Notes under the pieces: generated by a model
Told to the model about the DNA's origin: nothing
The model's database searches: none
What the model saw: the letters and a program-made list of their open reading frames with translations, nothing else
DNA from: Inia geoffrensis
Taxonomy: Eukaryota > Chordata > Mammalia > Artiodactyla > Iniidae
Direction: 5' to 3'
Length of the DNA: 64,000 nucleotides
Assembly (NCBI GenBank): GCA_036417435.1
Contig: CM070910.1
Span: 71,718,784-71,782,783, forward strand
Shown here: piece by piece, positions 20,946 to 32,944 of the stretch
Numbering within the stretch: the stretch's first letter is position 1
Layout: each line of letters begins with the position of its first letter
Program-made: the position numbers and the translations under genes

Positions 20946-23900
20946 AGACTGGCTGTGGGTGCCGGAGTGGAGGCAGGAAGGCCAGTGGAGACTGATGTCC
21001 AGGGCAGAGTTGCGGTGAGCTCTGGGCTCCCTCCTCAGATGTCAGTTCAGGTGGGACACACAGAAGGGACTCAGAATAACCGGTCCCAGCTTGCACAGAA
21101 GGCAGGGCTGTGAGTGTCCAGTGAGCAAGTCGCAGAGCAGCAGAAATACCCAGAGCCTTTCGTATGGCATGTTAGTTATAAATCCACAAGGAGGATATAG
21201 GATGCCTTATCCTCAAGCTCATCTGACAAATTTTTGCACAGAGCATCTCGTTATACTGTGAACACATTTTTCAGAAATGCTGCATCCGAATGTCATACTG
21301 CATGTGCTTTTTTCTTTTGACATTAGATACTCAGCCTCAGGAAACACATGAGGTGGGAGCAATGGAGAGAGTTGAAAGATAACAAGAGTGGTGAGTGGAG
21401 AAAGTTAGCAGAGTCATTTAACACGCCTGCCTGTAAAACCAACCAACTCAAGTGCTATAGTTTTTCTTCACACAGGTCCAGAGAGGATTCATTAATTAGT
21501 GTTTGAAAAACAGATCATTGGGGAAGGTACCATGTGAATGTGGTAATCATCAGCGCCACTCACAATCACGTCAATAACATGTGGTGATGGCATGTTGACT
21601 CTGATTATGAACAGTTGTTGGTGTTGATAAAGCTGTGAACTTTGAATCATTAAATGTGCTTGCTTTGTGGTTTTGAAACCCCAAGGCAGATGTTATGTAG
21701 TAGAGTTAAGTTATATCTTGAATATGTGCCTGGAGTCCAAAGCTGAGAAAGAAAACCATCAAAGAGCCCAGAGCACATGACAAACAGGCTTTGACAAAGC
21801 ATCTCCCAGGAGAGCCGCCATGGAGAAGTGATGTGATAGGTTAGTTCCATTGTCCTATTTCTCTTTCCTGTTAAAGAGTATTTTGCCAGCTCAGCTTTGC
21901 TGTACATGGAAGTTCACAGTGCACTGTCAACCTTAATACATTTTCCATTAACTTTTATTCATTCTAAACACAAAGCACCAGGAAAAAAATCTTGATGATC
22001 AAATACATTCCCAAATGACTCTTCACTCCTTAAAATGGATAGAGCAATTTGAGAATAATTTTTGAAAATGGATAATCTTCTGAAAAGTCCCTGTGAGATG
22101 TTGCCTGCCCACTCCCACTTGCCAACTATATCGTCCTACAGAAGACTTATTTTTCATGCCAGAAAAGGGGGAGCAAGTAGGGGAGAGAAGCAAAGCACAG
22201 AAATGTAACTATCAGCCATTGAAATGAGGTATTTGGCTGGTTGAAAAAGAAAGACCAGCTATATTGCTTTGACCTCTAACTTCTATTTGTCCTTTGGCTA
22301 TTAACCTAATTTTGGTTCACTCCTTGGCTTTTCCAACTAGTAACTGAATTGCCCCCAAATTAGGTTTTCATTGGTTTCCACACCCTGAAAACCCCTGTGT
22401 TCAATTTCTGGACCATTCACCTAACCTTTGATACTGGATTTTATTGTAACACCCTCCTAACAGACACTTACGTGGACAGGAATATTCTAGCAGGACATGC
22501 CCCAATTTAGAGCACCCAGTTTTGCCTTGGCCTTCTTGGTTCTGCTGCCCACTGTGTTTTAGCAAACCACTGCTAACTGCACTCCAGACCTACTAAAAGT
22601 GATTTCTGAGCGTTCCTCCATGCACTTGAAAAAACAGTGGCTAAACATGTGGCTGAGAATATAGGAGGTAGTATTCTTAATATATTTCTGGGGAAGAGAG
22701 ACAGTTGTAATAACACACTGCAACATAAAAGTACTTTATAATGAACATGTTGAAGGTTTCTGTGAATCCTCAATTTTTTTTTCGACTTTCACATGATCAT
22801 AGAAGATGCATTCTCATTTTGAGATGAGCACCCATGTCGTCAGCAGTCTTTAAAAAATTGATCACTTTTGTGTCCCAGCAAGAAGGGCACTTTACAAATG
22901 GTGTTGCCTATAAACTGTGGGAAAAACCATTTAGGGAATAATAGTGGCAATCCCTGGGGACAAGATGGCTATCTCTGGTTGCTATGCTCCTTGCTCCTGC
23001 TTTAGCCCCACTCTCTTATCCCACCTTCTAAAAATGGCTTAGTGGAAATGAGGGTGGGTGAGGTTAAGGTAGAAGATGGGGTATGGAGTGGAAACTTGAT
23101 AACTGACTTCAGTAGTTTCCAAACCAAAAAGCCACTCTGAACATCCCACAAAATGCAAAATGTCCTTTCATTAAAACAGTAAGCTTTACTGAGAGTGTTA
23201 TAAGAGATCTCTCCACTCTTCCCCATTTTTTATTATTGGTAGGTATAGTTTGGTATATGCATAACAATGTATGCAAAGATCCCAACCAAACTATGGAAGG
23301 TGTTTCTGAAGTCTCTCATAATGTCTACATGAAAGCCTCATATATTCATAATGCATGTGGTATGATTTGTGTCTAGATAGAAGGGTCTGTCCTCTTTGTG
23401 CTTAATGCATTCATTTGTCTGCCTATTTAAGTAAATAATTTTAACTACACTCAACTTTTTTTAAAGAAGTTAGACTTAGTTATTTGAATATCAGTTAATG
23501 TGCTTTAGAGTAAGACAGTAGTCCATTCAAGGGATGTGGAAGTGTTTGCACTGGCACAGTTGTGCTTTCAGAGTTTCACCTGTTTTTGCTTTTTGTTATT
23601 TTTCTTTGTCAACACTTGCTGTCAGTCTTTTTTTATACGGTCAGTTTAGATTGTAACGGCCTCCGCCCCAACCCCATCCTTTATTGCTAGACCTAATATG
23701 CTGTGGGTTGGGAGACCTCTCTGTTTTGTCAGAGTTATCTGGAAGATAAAATCAATGGATTCTCTTTAAGATAAGCATGACATATTCATGTTTATTTCAT
23801 GGACTTGGGGGTTCCTATCACTGCTTTTCAACAACTTTTGGGAAGGGAGCTGAGTTCCTAGTTCTCAGCTGAGTTTTGGGTAGATGATTTTATCATAAGA

Positions 23901-24129
23901 TGAGTTCTGACTGGTAAAGGGTTCATCCAGTACAGTCCTAATATATTCTTTAAAACTTGTCATTTTACTATTTCTCTCTTCCATAGCCCTATGATATAAA
24001 ATACTCAGTGAGGGAGAATTTAAAATTTTTATAGTTTAGTAATTTCCCTTTCACTCTTGTTGGTCTCAGTTTCCATTTTCTCTTCTTCTCTCCTTTCATG
24101 TTTTGCCCTGCCATTTCCCACTGTATTTC
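20946..24129. other. Unique non-coding DNA, no gene seen
   Basis: About 3 kb with no recognised repeat; open frames are 85 codons or fewer. A stem-loop at 23245-23294 is listed separately. Confidence 0.5.
23245..23294. other. Stem-loop with 10-bp outer arms
   Basis: ATAGTTTGGT at 23245-23254 is complementary to ACCAAACTAT at 23285-23294. Inside, TGCATA and TATGCA can also pair. It could be a chance hairpin or a transposon remnant. Confidence 0.5.
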
Positions 24130-24165
24130 TCTGTGTGTGTGTGTGTGTGTGTTTGTATGTGTGGG
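24130..24165 (+). repeat. TG dinucleotide microsatellite
   Basis: About ten TG units, then interrupted TG-rich sequence. Confidence 0.85.
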
Positions 24166-24559
24166 TATCAGGAGGCTTAATTAGGGGGATCTAAAAATAT
24201 GGGGTTCAAAAGAAATTGGTATATTTTTAGGTAGTGAATCTACTTCTACGTTTTTTCCTGATCTCAATTTATACCTCCTCCTCATGCTTTGTCCTCTAAC
24301 CTGCTTGATTTTTCTTCCTGGCATTTACCACCTGATGTATTATATGTGTATTTGTTTTGTTTACTGCTATAGGCTCAACATCTAGAAATATATCTAGCAT
24401 ATAGCTTTCTTTTTTTTTTTACAGTGAGGCCCTCAGATTCCTGAAGTCACTTTTAAGATGAGTTGTCATGCTCTGCTTTAGAGAAATTCAGAACATGCTT
24501 TTAATATCCATTCTTTCATTGGTGTTTGGGTTACCTGTAAGATTTCCGTATAAATAAAA
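24166..24559. other. Unique AT-rich DNA
   Basis: No gene or repeat recognised apart from a T run near 24410. Confidence 0.45.
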
Positions 24560-24790
24560 TATAGTGCTTACCATGTATATAAGCTCTTTATAAGTATTTA
24601 CCCATTTAATCCTCACAACATCTCTCTAAGCAGGAGCTTTTATTATCCCATTTATAGATGAAGAAAATGAAGCACAAAGATGTCAAGTATCTTGCCCAAG
24701 GTCACACGGCTCTTACATGGCAGAGGCAGGAATTGAAAGGGCAATCTGTTTTCAGTGTCCTTGTACTTAATCACTAAGCAGCACAGCCTA
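24560..24790 (-). mobile_element. MIR SINE, near full length
   Basis: Clear MIR order on the minus strand: 'cccatttaatcctcacaaca', 'attatcccatttatagatga', 'ttgcccaaggtcacacggct', 'ggcagaggcaggaattgaaa'. Confidence 0.8.
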
Positions 24791-26860
24791 AAACTTCATG
24801 CTGGACTGCATAATAATTTATTATATACATCTTCAATTGAGCCAGTGTACGATGTTTCTGATGATCTCTCTTATTTTGGTGGATCTATTAGAATTATCAC
24901 CACTCAAGGTGAAGATTTGTAACAGGCAAAGCTTTGCCAATTAATCTCAACGTTCATAATTTATTGAACAAGGGAAGCAAATGATTTCCTATTTTAGTTT
25001 CCTGATCAAAGTACTGAAGACAAAGGAGGAAAATGTGACTTTATAATCTTAAAAACATTTCCCAAATAAATTAGTGTCATATCTTCTTTTGTATAGGGGT
25101 ATATTCTACCAACATTTTCCCAAAAATCCGAGAACCAATACTGAACAGAATTCTACTACATTTCTCAGCAAATTCTAGGCAGGGCTCTAGCAGCAAGTAT
25201 ATACATAACTACATACATATGTATGTAGAAATTTACAAGCTACAATATCCAGACATCATGAGGTGAGGCTCATAATTTTCTCAACCTTGCCAGACTGTAG
25301 CAACATTTATGATCTGGAGGAGATTTATTGATTTTAGTTTTTATCCTCTCATAATAGGAAACCACGCTTTAGGCCATTGACCTCCTCTTGTTGTAATGAG
25401 AGTAGAGTAAAGAAATATATTTATAATACCATTCATGGAAACAGGCAAGCTTTTTAAGGCATTATGACGAAGTGCTGGTACTATAATGGTGGTGCTTATA
25501 ACAAAGGTTATAAAATAGCCATTTAACACTTGAAAATAGGAGAGCTTATATTGATTGGATTTTCCCTTGTCTTATCACTTGAGTAACTTGACCGTGTTTC
25601 ATTTTGTGACTGGTTATTTAAATAACTGAGTGAGCACATTTCAGAACATTGTACTCTAGGAAGCAAATACTCTTCAGAGAAAACCAGTTGTCAAAACAGG
25701 TCACTATCTAGTCTTGAGTATGGATTATTCTAGAAGGGATTTTATTAAAGAAATAGAGACAAACAGAGAAGGAGAAAGTATTCACCTCCAGATAATGAAG
25801 ATATAGAAACAACAACCTTTTAAACTTTTGTAATGACCTTGAGAAGTAGGCAAGGAAAACACATACTACACAATGTTTGAATTCTCTTGGTTTAATGTTA
25901 CAGTTTCTAGCTGAGGGATCTAGGTATATATAAACCAGTGAATCTCTCCATGGCTATATTCTTCTATAAAAGTACTCAAGGCTATCCCTTGTCTCACAGA
26001 AATATTTTGATTAAAAATAAATCATTATAAATATAAGCTGCTATCATTAAGAAAATTTTGAAGATATTAAATACCATCTGTTGCTATTCAATACCATCTG
26101 TTGCTAAATTAGTGGACTGATAATTTAAGATATTTGTGTCTACTTTCAGACCCCCAAACGAATGCAAGTACAACTTGATTTTATCAAATTAGTGTGTGTA
26201 AAATAAGAGGAGAATCAAAGGAGCTCTGAGATGGGTCTGATAGAAGAGGGGAATCTTATATCCACAGGAGGGTGAGGCTGCTAGATCTCTCAGCTCCTCT
26301 CAGCCATATCCTCCTAACTCATAAACCCATTTCAGCCCCAGATTTTGGGGGCCTTTCCTGACCCTGTACAGAGGGACCAGATCCAGACCTGCACAACCTC
26401 CATTTGAGCATACACCTGATGGAAGAGGTGAAAGCCAGGCAGGATATCTTACAAACATTCCACTAGCTGAGATTGCTGACGAGCATCCTCTCAGATTAGA
26501 GGGGGTCCTACACAGAATTGACTCCAATACATTCAGAACAGCTGGCATTGCATCAAAGCATTCCAGATACCAGGAAAAATAGTTGGAGATCTCTACTGGC
26601 TTTCTACTAACCTTATATAATAATTCAGTAGAACTATATGACCCAGCTCTTTCGATTATTCATTTTGGCAAAGCCAAGTGGTTTGCTAGTATTACATCAT
26701 GATCACTCAGTTAGAAGTGCTAACATGCAAACATGGTGAAAGAGACCTCCTATTTTACCTCATTTGTAAATCAAATTACAAAGAAACATATGAACATGTG
26801 ATACCCTCTTAGAAGCTTAAAATTACAGCCTCTATTAAAGTTCTAAAATAATTCAGCATT
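24791..26860. other. Unique AT-rich DNA, no gene seen
   Basis: Contains a 20-bp perfect palindrome (25209-25228) and a 16-bp direct repeat at 26070-26085 and 26090-26105. No repeat family or gene recognised. Confidence 0.5.
25209..25228. other. 20-bp perfect palindrome
   Basis: CTACATACATATGTATGTAG equals its own reverse complement. It lies in TA-rich DNA, so chance is likely. Confidence 0.6.
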
Positions 26861-26874
26861 CACTGAGTAATTTT

Positions 26875-27096
26875 TTTTTATTATTATTATTATTATTTTT
26901 TTTTGCGGTACGCGGGCCTCTCACTGTTGTGACCTCTCCCGTTGTGGAGCACAGGCTCCAGACGCGCAGGCTCAGCAGCCATGGCTCACGGGCCCAGCCG
27001 CTCCGCGACATGTGGGATCCTCCCGGACCGGGGCACGAACCCGCGTCCCCTGCATCGGCAGGCGGACTCTCAACCACTGCGCCACCAGGGAAGCCC
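26875..27096 (-). mobile_element. CHR-2-type SINE, full length
   Basis: The minus strand starts 'gggcttccctggtggcgcag' and has the B-box-like 'ggttcgtgcc'. Its tail is T-rich with ATT repeats on the plus strand. An exact 14-bp TSD, CACTGAGTAATTTT, lies at 26861-26874 and 27097-27110. Confidence 0.95.
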
Positions 27097-27116
27097 CACT
27101 GAGTAATTTTAATCGC

Positions 27117-27335
27117 TCTTGTCTATTGAGTTTACTTCATTCCAGGGACTGGGCTAAGTTTTTCCCATGTATCATCTTACTTAATCCCTACAACAACCTA
27201 ACGCGATAGGGATCAATTTTATCTCCATTTATAAAATGGGAAATATGGCTCAGAGAAGTGAAGTAATTTACCCTTGATGCTAAGACAGTAAGTAGTGGAG
27301 CTGGAGTTCTAATTTGAGGTAATTGGGCTCCAGAG
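27117..27335 (-). mobile_element. MIR SINE
   Basis: MIR minus-strand order: 'tattgagtttacttcattcc', 'cttacttaatccctacaaca', 'agagaagtgaagtaattt', 'agtagtggagctggagttct'. Confidence 0.7.
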
Positions 27336-27651
27336 CCAGTGCAAAGAACAACTTCCCTCACCAACAGAAACACTCCTGGAAGGAATATATGCAGATTGTG
27401 TGTCATGCTGTAAGCTAATGATTGACATATTTAATGAGATTTTGATTTCTAATATTATTAACTTACATCTGGAATGCCATATCTAGGATTTGCAAACTTA
27501 ATCCTTGTGGAGACCCAGCATTTGAACTAGGGAGAAAGCAGCAATTTTTTTTTTTTTTTCAATTTTGCTCCACCCTCAGGTTTAAATCATTCTTTTGCCC
27601 AGTGCTTCAGAGAGAGGGTCTCTCTCTGTGCTTTTGTAACTCTTACCGTTT
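27336..27651. other. Non-coding DNA before an LTR
   Basis: Includes a T run at 27547-27560; nothing else recognised. Confidence 0.45.
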
Positions 27652-27655
27652 CTTC

Positions 27656-28096
27656 TGAGGAATGGAATATTGCCTGCCATATCAGTAAACAAAGGACGTT
27701 ACAGTCATCAGCAGTTGCAGCCACTGTCCACGGTGAGCTGGTAGGCCCTGAGGTAACTCAGTATGTGAAAGCACAGGATTCCAGGCCCAGATAGCTGAGG
27801 TGCATATCCAACAAATGATTTCAGTGAGCCCAGACTCTTGCATCTTCCCATACATAGAAAAGCGCTAAATTCCTTAACTTGAGATCTCTGGTTTTCCTTT
27901 ATTAACAGTAATCTTCTGTTCCTACTACCTGCCCTTTGTTGCAAAACTCCTGTGTATCCTGGCTTCCCCTTACCTCCTGGGAATTCTCTCAGGGTTACTT
28001 GAGATACTGCCTCCAGTGCATGAAGTCCTAAAAATTTCCGCCGAATAAAACGTAACTCTCAACTTGTAGGTTGTGCATTTACTTTCTTAGTCGACA
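27656..28096 (+). mobile_element. Class I ERV-like solo LTR, family C
   Basis: Starts TGAGGAATGG and ends GTCGACA, with a 4-bp duplication CTTC at 27652-27655 and 28097-28100. An AATAAA signal lies at 28044-28049, about 50 bases before the end, which is a typical LTR layout. The 3' duplication is overlapped by the target site of the L1 that follows. Confidence 0.7.
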
Positions 28097-28100
28097 CTTC

Positions 28101-28102
<2 letters not shown>

Positions 28103-28131
<29 letters not shown>

Positions 28132-28813
28132 CTTTATTGGGTTAAAATTGCTCTACAATAGTGTGTCAGTTTCTACTTTATAACAAAGTGAATCAGTTAT
28201 ATATATACAGACGTTCACATATTTCTTCCCTCTTGCGTCTCCCTCCTTCCTTCTCTCCCTATCCCACCCCTCCAGGCTGTCACAAAGCACCGAGCTGATA
28301 TCCCTGTGCCAAGCGGCTGCTTCCCATTAGCTATTTACCTTACGTTTGTTAGTATATATATGTCCATGCCCCTCCCTCGCCCTCCCATAGCTCACCCCTC
28401 CCCCTCCCCATATCCTCAAGTCCGTTCTCCAGTAGGTCTGTGTCTTTATTCCTGTCTTACCCCTAGGTTCTTCATAACATTTTTTTTTTTTTCTTAAATT
28501 CCATATATATGTGTTAGCATACGGTATTTGTCTTTGTCTTTCTGACTTACTTCACTCTGTATGACAGACTCGAGGTCTATCCACCTCATTACAAATAGCT
28601 CAATTTCGTTTCTTTTTAACGCTGAGTAATATTCCATTGTGTATATGTGCCACATCTTCTTTATCCATTCATCTGACGATGGGCACTTAGGTTGTTTCCA
28701 TCTCCGGGCTATTGTAAATAGAGCTGCGATGAACATTTTGGTACATGCCTCTTTTTCAATTTTGGTTTTCTCAGGGTATATGCCCAGTAGTGGGATTGCT
28801 GGGTCATATGGTA
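28103..28813 (-). mobile_element. L1 LINE, 5'-truncated, young
   Basis: The minus strand carries the ORF2 C-terminus, the 3' UTR and a poly(A) tail (T run at 28103-28126). An exact 12-bp TSD, TCGACACTTCTT, lies at 28091-28102 and 28814-28825. It was truncated at about 710 bp by incomplete reverse transcription and so cannot move by itself. Confidence 0.93.
28494..28813 (-). pseudogene. L1 ORF2 C-terminal remnant
   Basis: The minus frame gives about 106 residues of the C-terminus of the L1 ORF2 protein (endonuclease plus reverse transcriptase in the complete protein). The typical blocks IPYDPAIPLLGIYP, CPSSDEWIKKMWHIYTMEYY and ALKRNEIELF are visible, ending at a stop before the 3' UTR. The catalytic domains are absent because of the 5' truncation. 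The frame stays open with no internal stop, which suits a recent insertion, but the apparent start is in the flanking duplication and is not a real one. Confidence 0.92.
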
Positions 28814-28876
28814 TCGACACTTCTTACTTGATATTTGTTAGTCTAGAGGTGGGGAGCTTGTTCTGATGACCTGATT

Positions 28877-29197
28877 TTTGGGGGGTTTTCTTTGGCTGTG
28901 TTGGGTCTTCGTTGCTGTGGGTGAGCTTTTCTCTAGTGTGGTGAGTGGGGGCTACTCTTTGTTGTGGTGCGCGGGCTTCTCATTGTGGTGGCTTCTGTTG
29001 CGGAGCACGGGCTCTAGGCACGCGGGCTTCAGCAGTTGTGGTACGCAGGCTCAGTAGTTGTGGTGCGCAGGCTCAGTAGTGGTGGCACATGGGCTTAGTT
29101 GCTCCGCGGCATGTGGGATCTTCCCGGACCAGGGATCCACCCATGTCCCCTGCATTGGCAGGCAGATTCTTAACCACTGTGCCACCAGGGAAGTCCC
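28877..29197 (-). mobile_element. CHR SINE, long subtype (about 320 bp)
   Basis: The minus strand starts 'gggacttccctggtggcaca' and continues into the long CHR body. The body shows internal near-repeats of about 22 bases ('ttgtggtacgcaggctcagt', 'ttgtggtgcgcaggctcagt'). The tail is degraded. A short CTGATT duplication may flank it (28871-28876, 29202-29207). Confidence 0.85.
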
Positions 29198-29214
29198 TCT
29201 GCTGATTAATCCTC

Positions 29215-29830
29215 ACTCTTATTTAGTGAGGCACCGTGTCCCTGTTTCTTGGGGGTGTGGCCTTCTCAGAACTCCACCCCTCTCTCAGCTGTAGTTCTGG
29301 GTCCAGCACTTTATTCCTGCCCTTCGCTTAGGGCAAGAGGTTGTTGTTGTTGTTCATTTGTTCTTTGTTCACTTCTCTCTAACTGCAGTGGATTTTCAGC
29401 AGCATCCTAAAAGTGGCTGTGCTTCTGCACTATATACTTTTCCCTGCGTGCACACATAGTTTAAAGATTTTTTTCCCATAGGGAAGGATTTGGGTGAGGT
29501 TGTGTGCCTTTCTCACAGCGGTTGCTGTTCCCTGCCCCTGGCCTGTGCCATGAGGGACCCTTTCTCAGGCCCCTTGCCAACCTGCGAGCTCTGTGGTGAA
29601 CAGGCTGCAAGTGGGTGAAAACTCCCTTTATAACAGCCTCCCCAGAGGTTTCTGTATTTATCCCTCATTTTGCCTTTACTGATTTGATAACTTTAGCTAA
29701 TTTCTTCTTACAGTGTCTGTCCCAGATAAACAGTGTTTCCGTCTTATCTCTCCTTGAAGTCTCTGTGAACTCAGTTTTCTGATGGGTCAATAAAACTTGT
29801 GAATTTGCAGTTTGTCAGGCTTATTTATTT
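29215..29830 (+). mobile_element. LTR-like repeat of unknown family
   Basis: The sequence has an LTR-like layout: GC-mixed U3-like part, 'ctttataacagcctccc' at about 29626, and 'caataaaac' at about 29787. It seems to be an interspersed repeat, but I cannot name the family or fix its ends. No retroviral coding sequence is visible. Confidence 0.35.
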
Positions 29831-29884
29831 TTTTTGTCATTGTATGTGTTGGACCTATGCTCTTCCTGGCTTTCTACATCCCAA

Positions 29885-30090
29885 GCAGAAATTTAAAAGC
29901 AATACAAGTTTATTGCAAAAACCTGGGAAAAGGCACAAGAATATTAAAGAGAAAATAAAAATCACCCACAGCCTCCCTATGTAGGGATGAGTGTTTTGGC
30001 ATGTTTCTCATACATAATATGTACCTTATAAAGAAAGTTTTGAACAGACCGTGTATATTGCTTTGAAATCTACCTTTTTTCCTGCTTGAG
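29885..30090 (-). mobile_element. Possible old L1 3' fragment
   Basis: Contains 'aagagaaaataaaaatcacc' and downstream phrases as in old L1M 3' UTRs read on the minus strand. Diverged. Confidence 0.4.
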
Positions 30091-30730
30091 TGTCCTTGAC
30101 TCTATGGACAACAGTTGATACTGGCTCAGGATAGATCCCTAGGTCTACAGATGCTTTCTTAACTATTCACCTTAATACAACTATCAAAGCCAAAATTCTG
30201 GATTGCCAGAATTTGGCATAAACCCTTAGGACAACAGCCAGTGTTAAGGGTTTTGTTGTTGTTGTTGTTTTCATTTCAGGGTTTCTACTTTCTCTTTATT
30301 TGGAGACTCTGCCCATTTCTTCCTTTTGTGCCAGCTTGGTGATATATTTTAAAGGATGATTTTTAATATTTTAGCCACAATTTTTTTGTTTCTTTGAGTA
30401 GGATCCTTTGGATGATCTCTTTGGGAATAGAAGTCAAAATTCATTTTCAGTCTTCCTGTGTTCCTCTTCAATCCAGCTTATTTGGTCTTACTAAATAAAA
30501 ATACCTGATTATATTGTTAGCCTTTAGGTATGGATGGATTTTTTCCACAACTTGATTATAAATTGTTTGAAAGAAGGAATAGCTCATGTTTTTGGTTGTT
30601 TATAATCTCTGAAGGCTCCAGGAGAAGATACTGAGTGTAAAAGTGGTTAATAAATAGTTTTTTAAAAATAATGCTTCACTGATGCAAGTACAATTTTTTT
30701 TCTCTAGGTTGGAACGTGGACCATCAATAT
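30091..30730. other. Unique AT-rich DNA
   Basis: No gene; a GTT repeat tract of five units lies near 30254-30270. Confidence 0.45.
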
Positions 30731-30740
30731 GAGCAACGTG

Positions 30741-31055
30741 GGGACTTCCCTGGTGGTCTAGTGGTAAAGAATCCCCCTTCCAATGCAGGGGACGCGGGTT
30801 CGATCCCTGGTTAGGGAACTAAGATCCCACATGCCGTGGTGCAACTAAGCCCGCATGCTGCAGACTACAGAGCCCACGTGCCCTGGAGCCTGTGCGCCAC
30901 AACTAGAGAGAAACTCGCGTACCACAACGAAGAGCCCGCGCGCTGCAGCGAAAGATCCCGCATGCCTCAGTGAAGATCCCGCGTGCTGCAACTAAGATCT
31001 GATGCAGCCAAAAATAAATTAAACAAATAACTAAATAATAAATAAATCTTTTTTA
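30741..31055 (+). mobile_element. CHR SINE, long subtype
   Basis: Starts 'gggacttccctggtggtcta', carries an intact pol III B box (GGTTCGATCCC at about 30797), and ends in an AAATAAA-rich tail. A 10-bp duplication GAGCAACGTG / GAGCAATGTG with one mismatch lies at 30731-30740 and 31063-31072. Confidence 0.92.
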
Positions 31056-31307
31056 AGAATGTGAGCAATGTGAACAAACATGAGCAAACTCATGACAATG
31101 CATTTGCTATTTAGAGGAGAAAAGTCATGTTTCTTTCTTGCTGCATATGAAATTAATTTCTTACTTTGTAACACAGCTCTTCAAAATTTATCTTAAGGCT
31201 AGATACAGCATTATTTAATGGAAATTCCACAATGCTGAAGTTTGACAAACTTGGGTTTTGAATTCCAGTACTATACTAACTAGTTAAATGACTTTAAGTG
31301 AATAGTT

Positions 31308-31470
31308 ATTCATTATTCAATCACTCATTCAGCAATACATATTGAGCATGTGTCATATGTCAGACATTAGTGTTAGGCATGTAGTTACCAGTGGCACAGA
31401 CAAGACGCTCGTCCTCATGATGCCTACAAACTAGCAGGGACATGTACATTAACTAAGCGAACACATGAGC
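31308..31470 (-). mobile_element. L2 LINE 3' fragment
   Basis: L2 minus-strand order: 'tcactcattcagcaatacat', 'gagcatgtgtcatatgtc', then 'cctcatgatgcctacaaact'. Confidence 0.6.
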
Positions 31471-31575
31471 TAATATTACATAAACATACAATTAGTTTTT
31501 GTTTCTATTTATTTCATTCTATTCTTTCTTGCTCTCTTAAAACAGATCTTTTCCATCAACACTTTAAAAAGTGTT

Positions 31576-31787
31576 GGGCTTCCCTGGTGGCACAGTGGTT
31601 GAGAGTCCGCCTGCCGATGCAGGGGACACAGGTTTGTGCCCCGGTCTGGGAAGATCCCACATGCCACGGATCGGCTGGGCCCATGAGCCATAGCCGCTGG
31701 GCCTGTGCGGCCAGAGCCTGTGCTCCGCGGCTGGAGAGGCCACAGCAGTGGGAGGCCTGCGTACTGCAAAAAAAAAAAAAAAAAAAA
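31576..31787 (+). mobile_element. CHR-2-type SINE, full length
   Basis: Starts 'gggcttccctggtggcacag' and ends 'ggcctgcgtactgc' plus an A tail. An exact 12-bp TSD, TTTAAAAAGTGT, lies at 31563-31574 and 31788-31799. The A- and B-box regions are present but the B box is altered to 'ggtttgtgcc'. Confidence 0.95.
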
Positions 31788-31799
31788 TTTAAAAAGTGT

Positions 31800-32944
31800 A
31801 AATGACTACCTTCCAATATGTAGCCAATGCCTCTCACTGGTCACACACAGAAGACGTGGGAGCGTGGAAAAGGCAGCCTGTGAGGATCAGTTCTCCTGTA
31901 AAACACAAGGTAATTCATCCCCGTTAAAGCGGAAGATGGGTGAGAACTGGATATGACAGTAAAATGTCCAAAACTGGCACAAGGTCCACTACTGTTATAG
32001 TCACAATGGACCATAAACTTTCACTGATTAATTATATCTAAAGTTACTTATCTGAAAATAAAAGCTTCCTAAACAAGAGTTTCAGAACAATAACATTCTA
32101 AACAATAAAAGGAAGCATGTTTCCACATATAATTTTTAGGTAGTGACCACTTCACTAAATCCCACTTTTAAAGTCTGGTAGTATTGTTTTGGGGATTTTT
32201 TGAAGTGTTATTTTAAACCATTTATTAGACTGGAAAATATGACATTTGACAATAAGTTCATCCTTACTTGAGGTTTGTTTATATTGCTTTGGGGAAAATC
32301 GTTTGCTCAAGACATTTTCTATGACTTGAATATATCAATTTATGTGATTCAGTGACTCAAACTTTTCAAAATAGTGATAGATTTCCATTTAGCAAACATT
32401 CTGTGTATTAACAGCCATTGGTCTATGTGAAGAATTGGTTAAATTTCCCTTTTCTCCCAAGTTTTAAATAATCTTTTTCAACAGACTGATGACTTTTTTC
32501 CCAGTCAAACTGAAAATGGCATTTTGGAATCCTTAAAACATAGACTGCTACATCCAGGTTGCTCAGTCACACAAACAGACAATCAAAATGGACTTATTAC
32601 ACAACTTTAAACTCTTCTTGTCTCATAAATGATGGAGAGAGAGATCAGCCATTACCATATAGGGGTAGACTCAGGAAATCCACAAACTTCCAAGATCAGA
32701 CATACTCACCAGTAGCTGCCTAACCCCAGGTCAGCCTGAGGAGTAAATTGTTTTGACAGATCTAGAAAAACAAGGACACTTGCTCCTCTGTGAAGCCTGC
32801 AAAGCCACAGGGACTGATAGCGGTGAAGTTCTTAATACCCTTTTTCTCCCTTAATTCACAACTCCCCACAAGGTGTGTAGATATATGCTAAAATCATGAT
32901 ATAGAGACCATAGATACCAGCCTAAGAGAAGCATACAACCCTTA
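31800..32944. other. Unique AT-rich DNA, no gene seen
   Basis: No repeat or gene recognised. Confidence 0.5.

Noticed and set aside
30741..30815. tRNA-like sequence with an intact B box
   Set aside because: It is the head of a CHR SINE, followed by the SINE body and A-rich tail; the same applies to the other SINE copies, so no tRNA gene is called.
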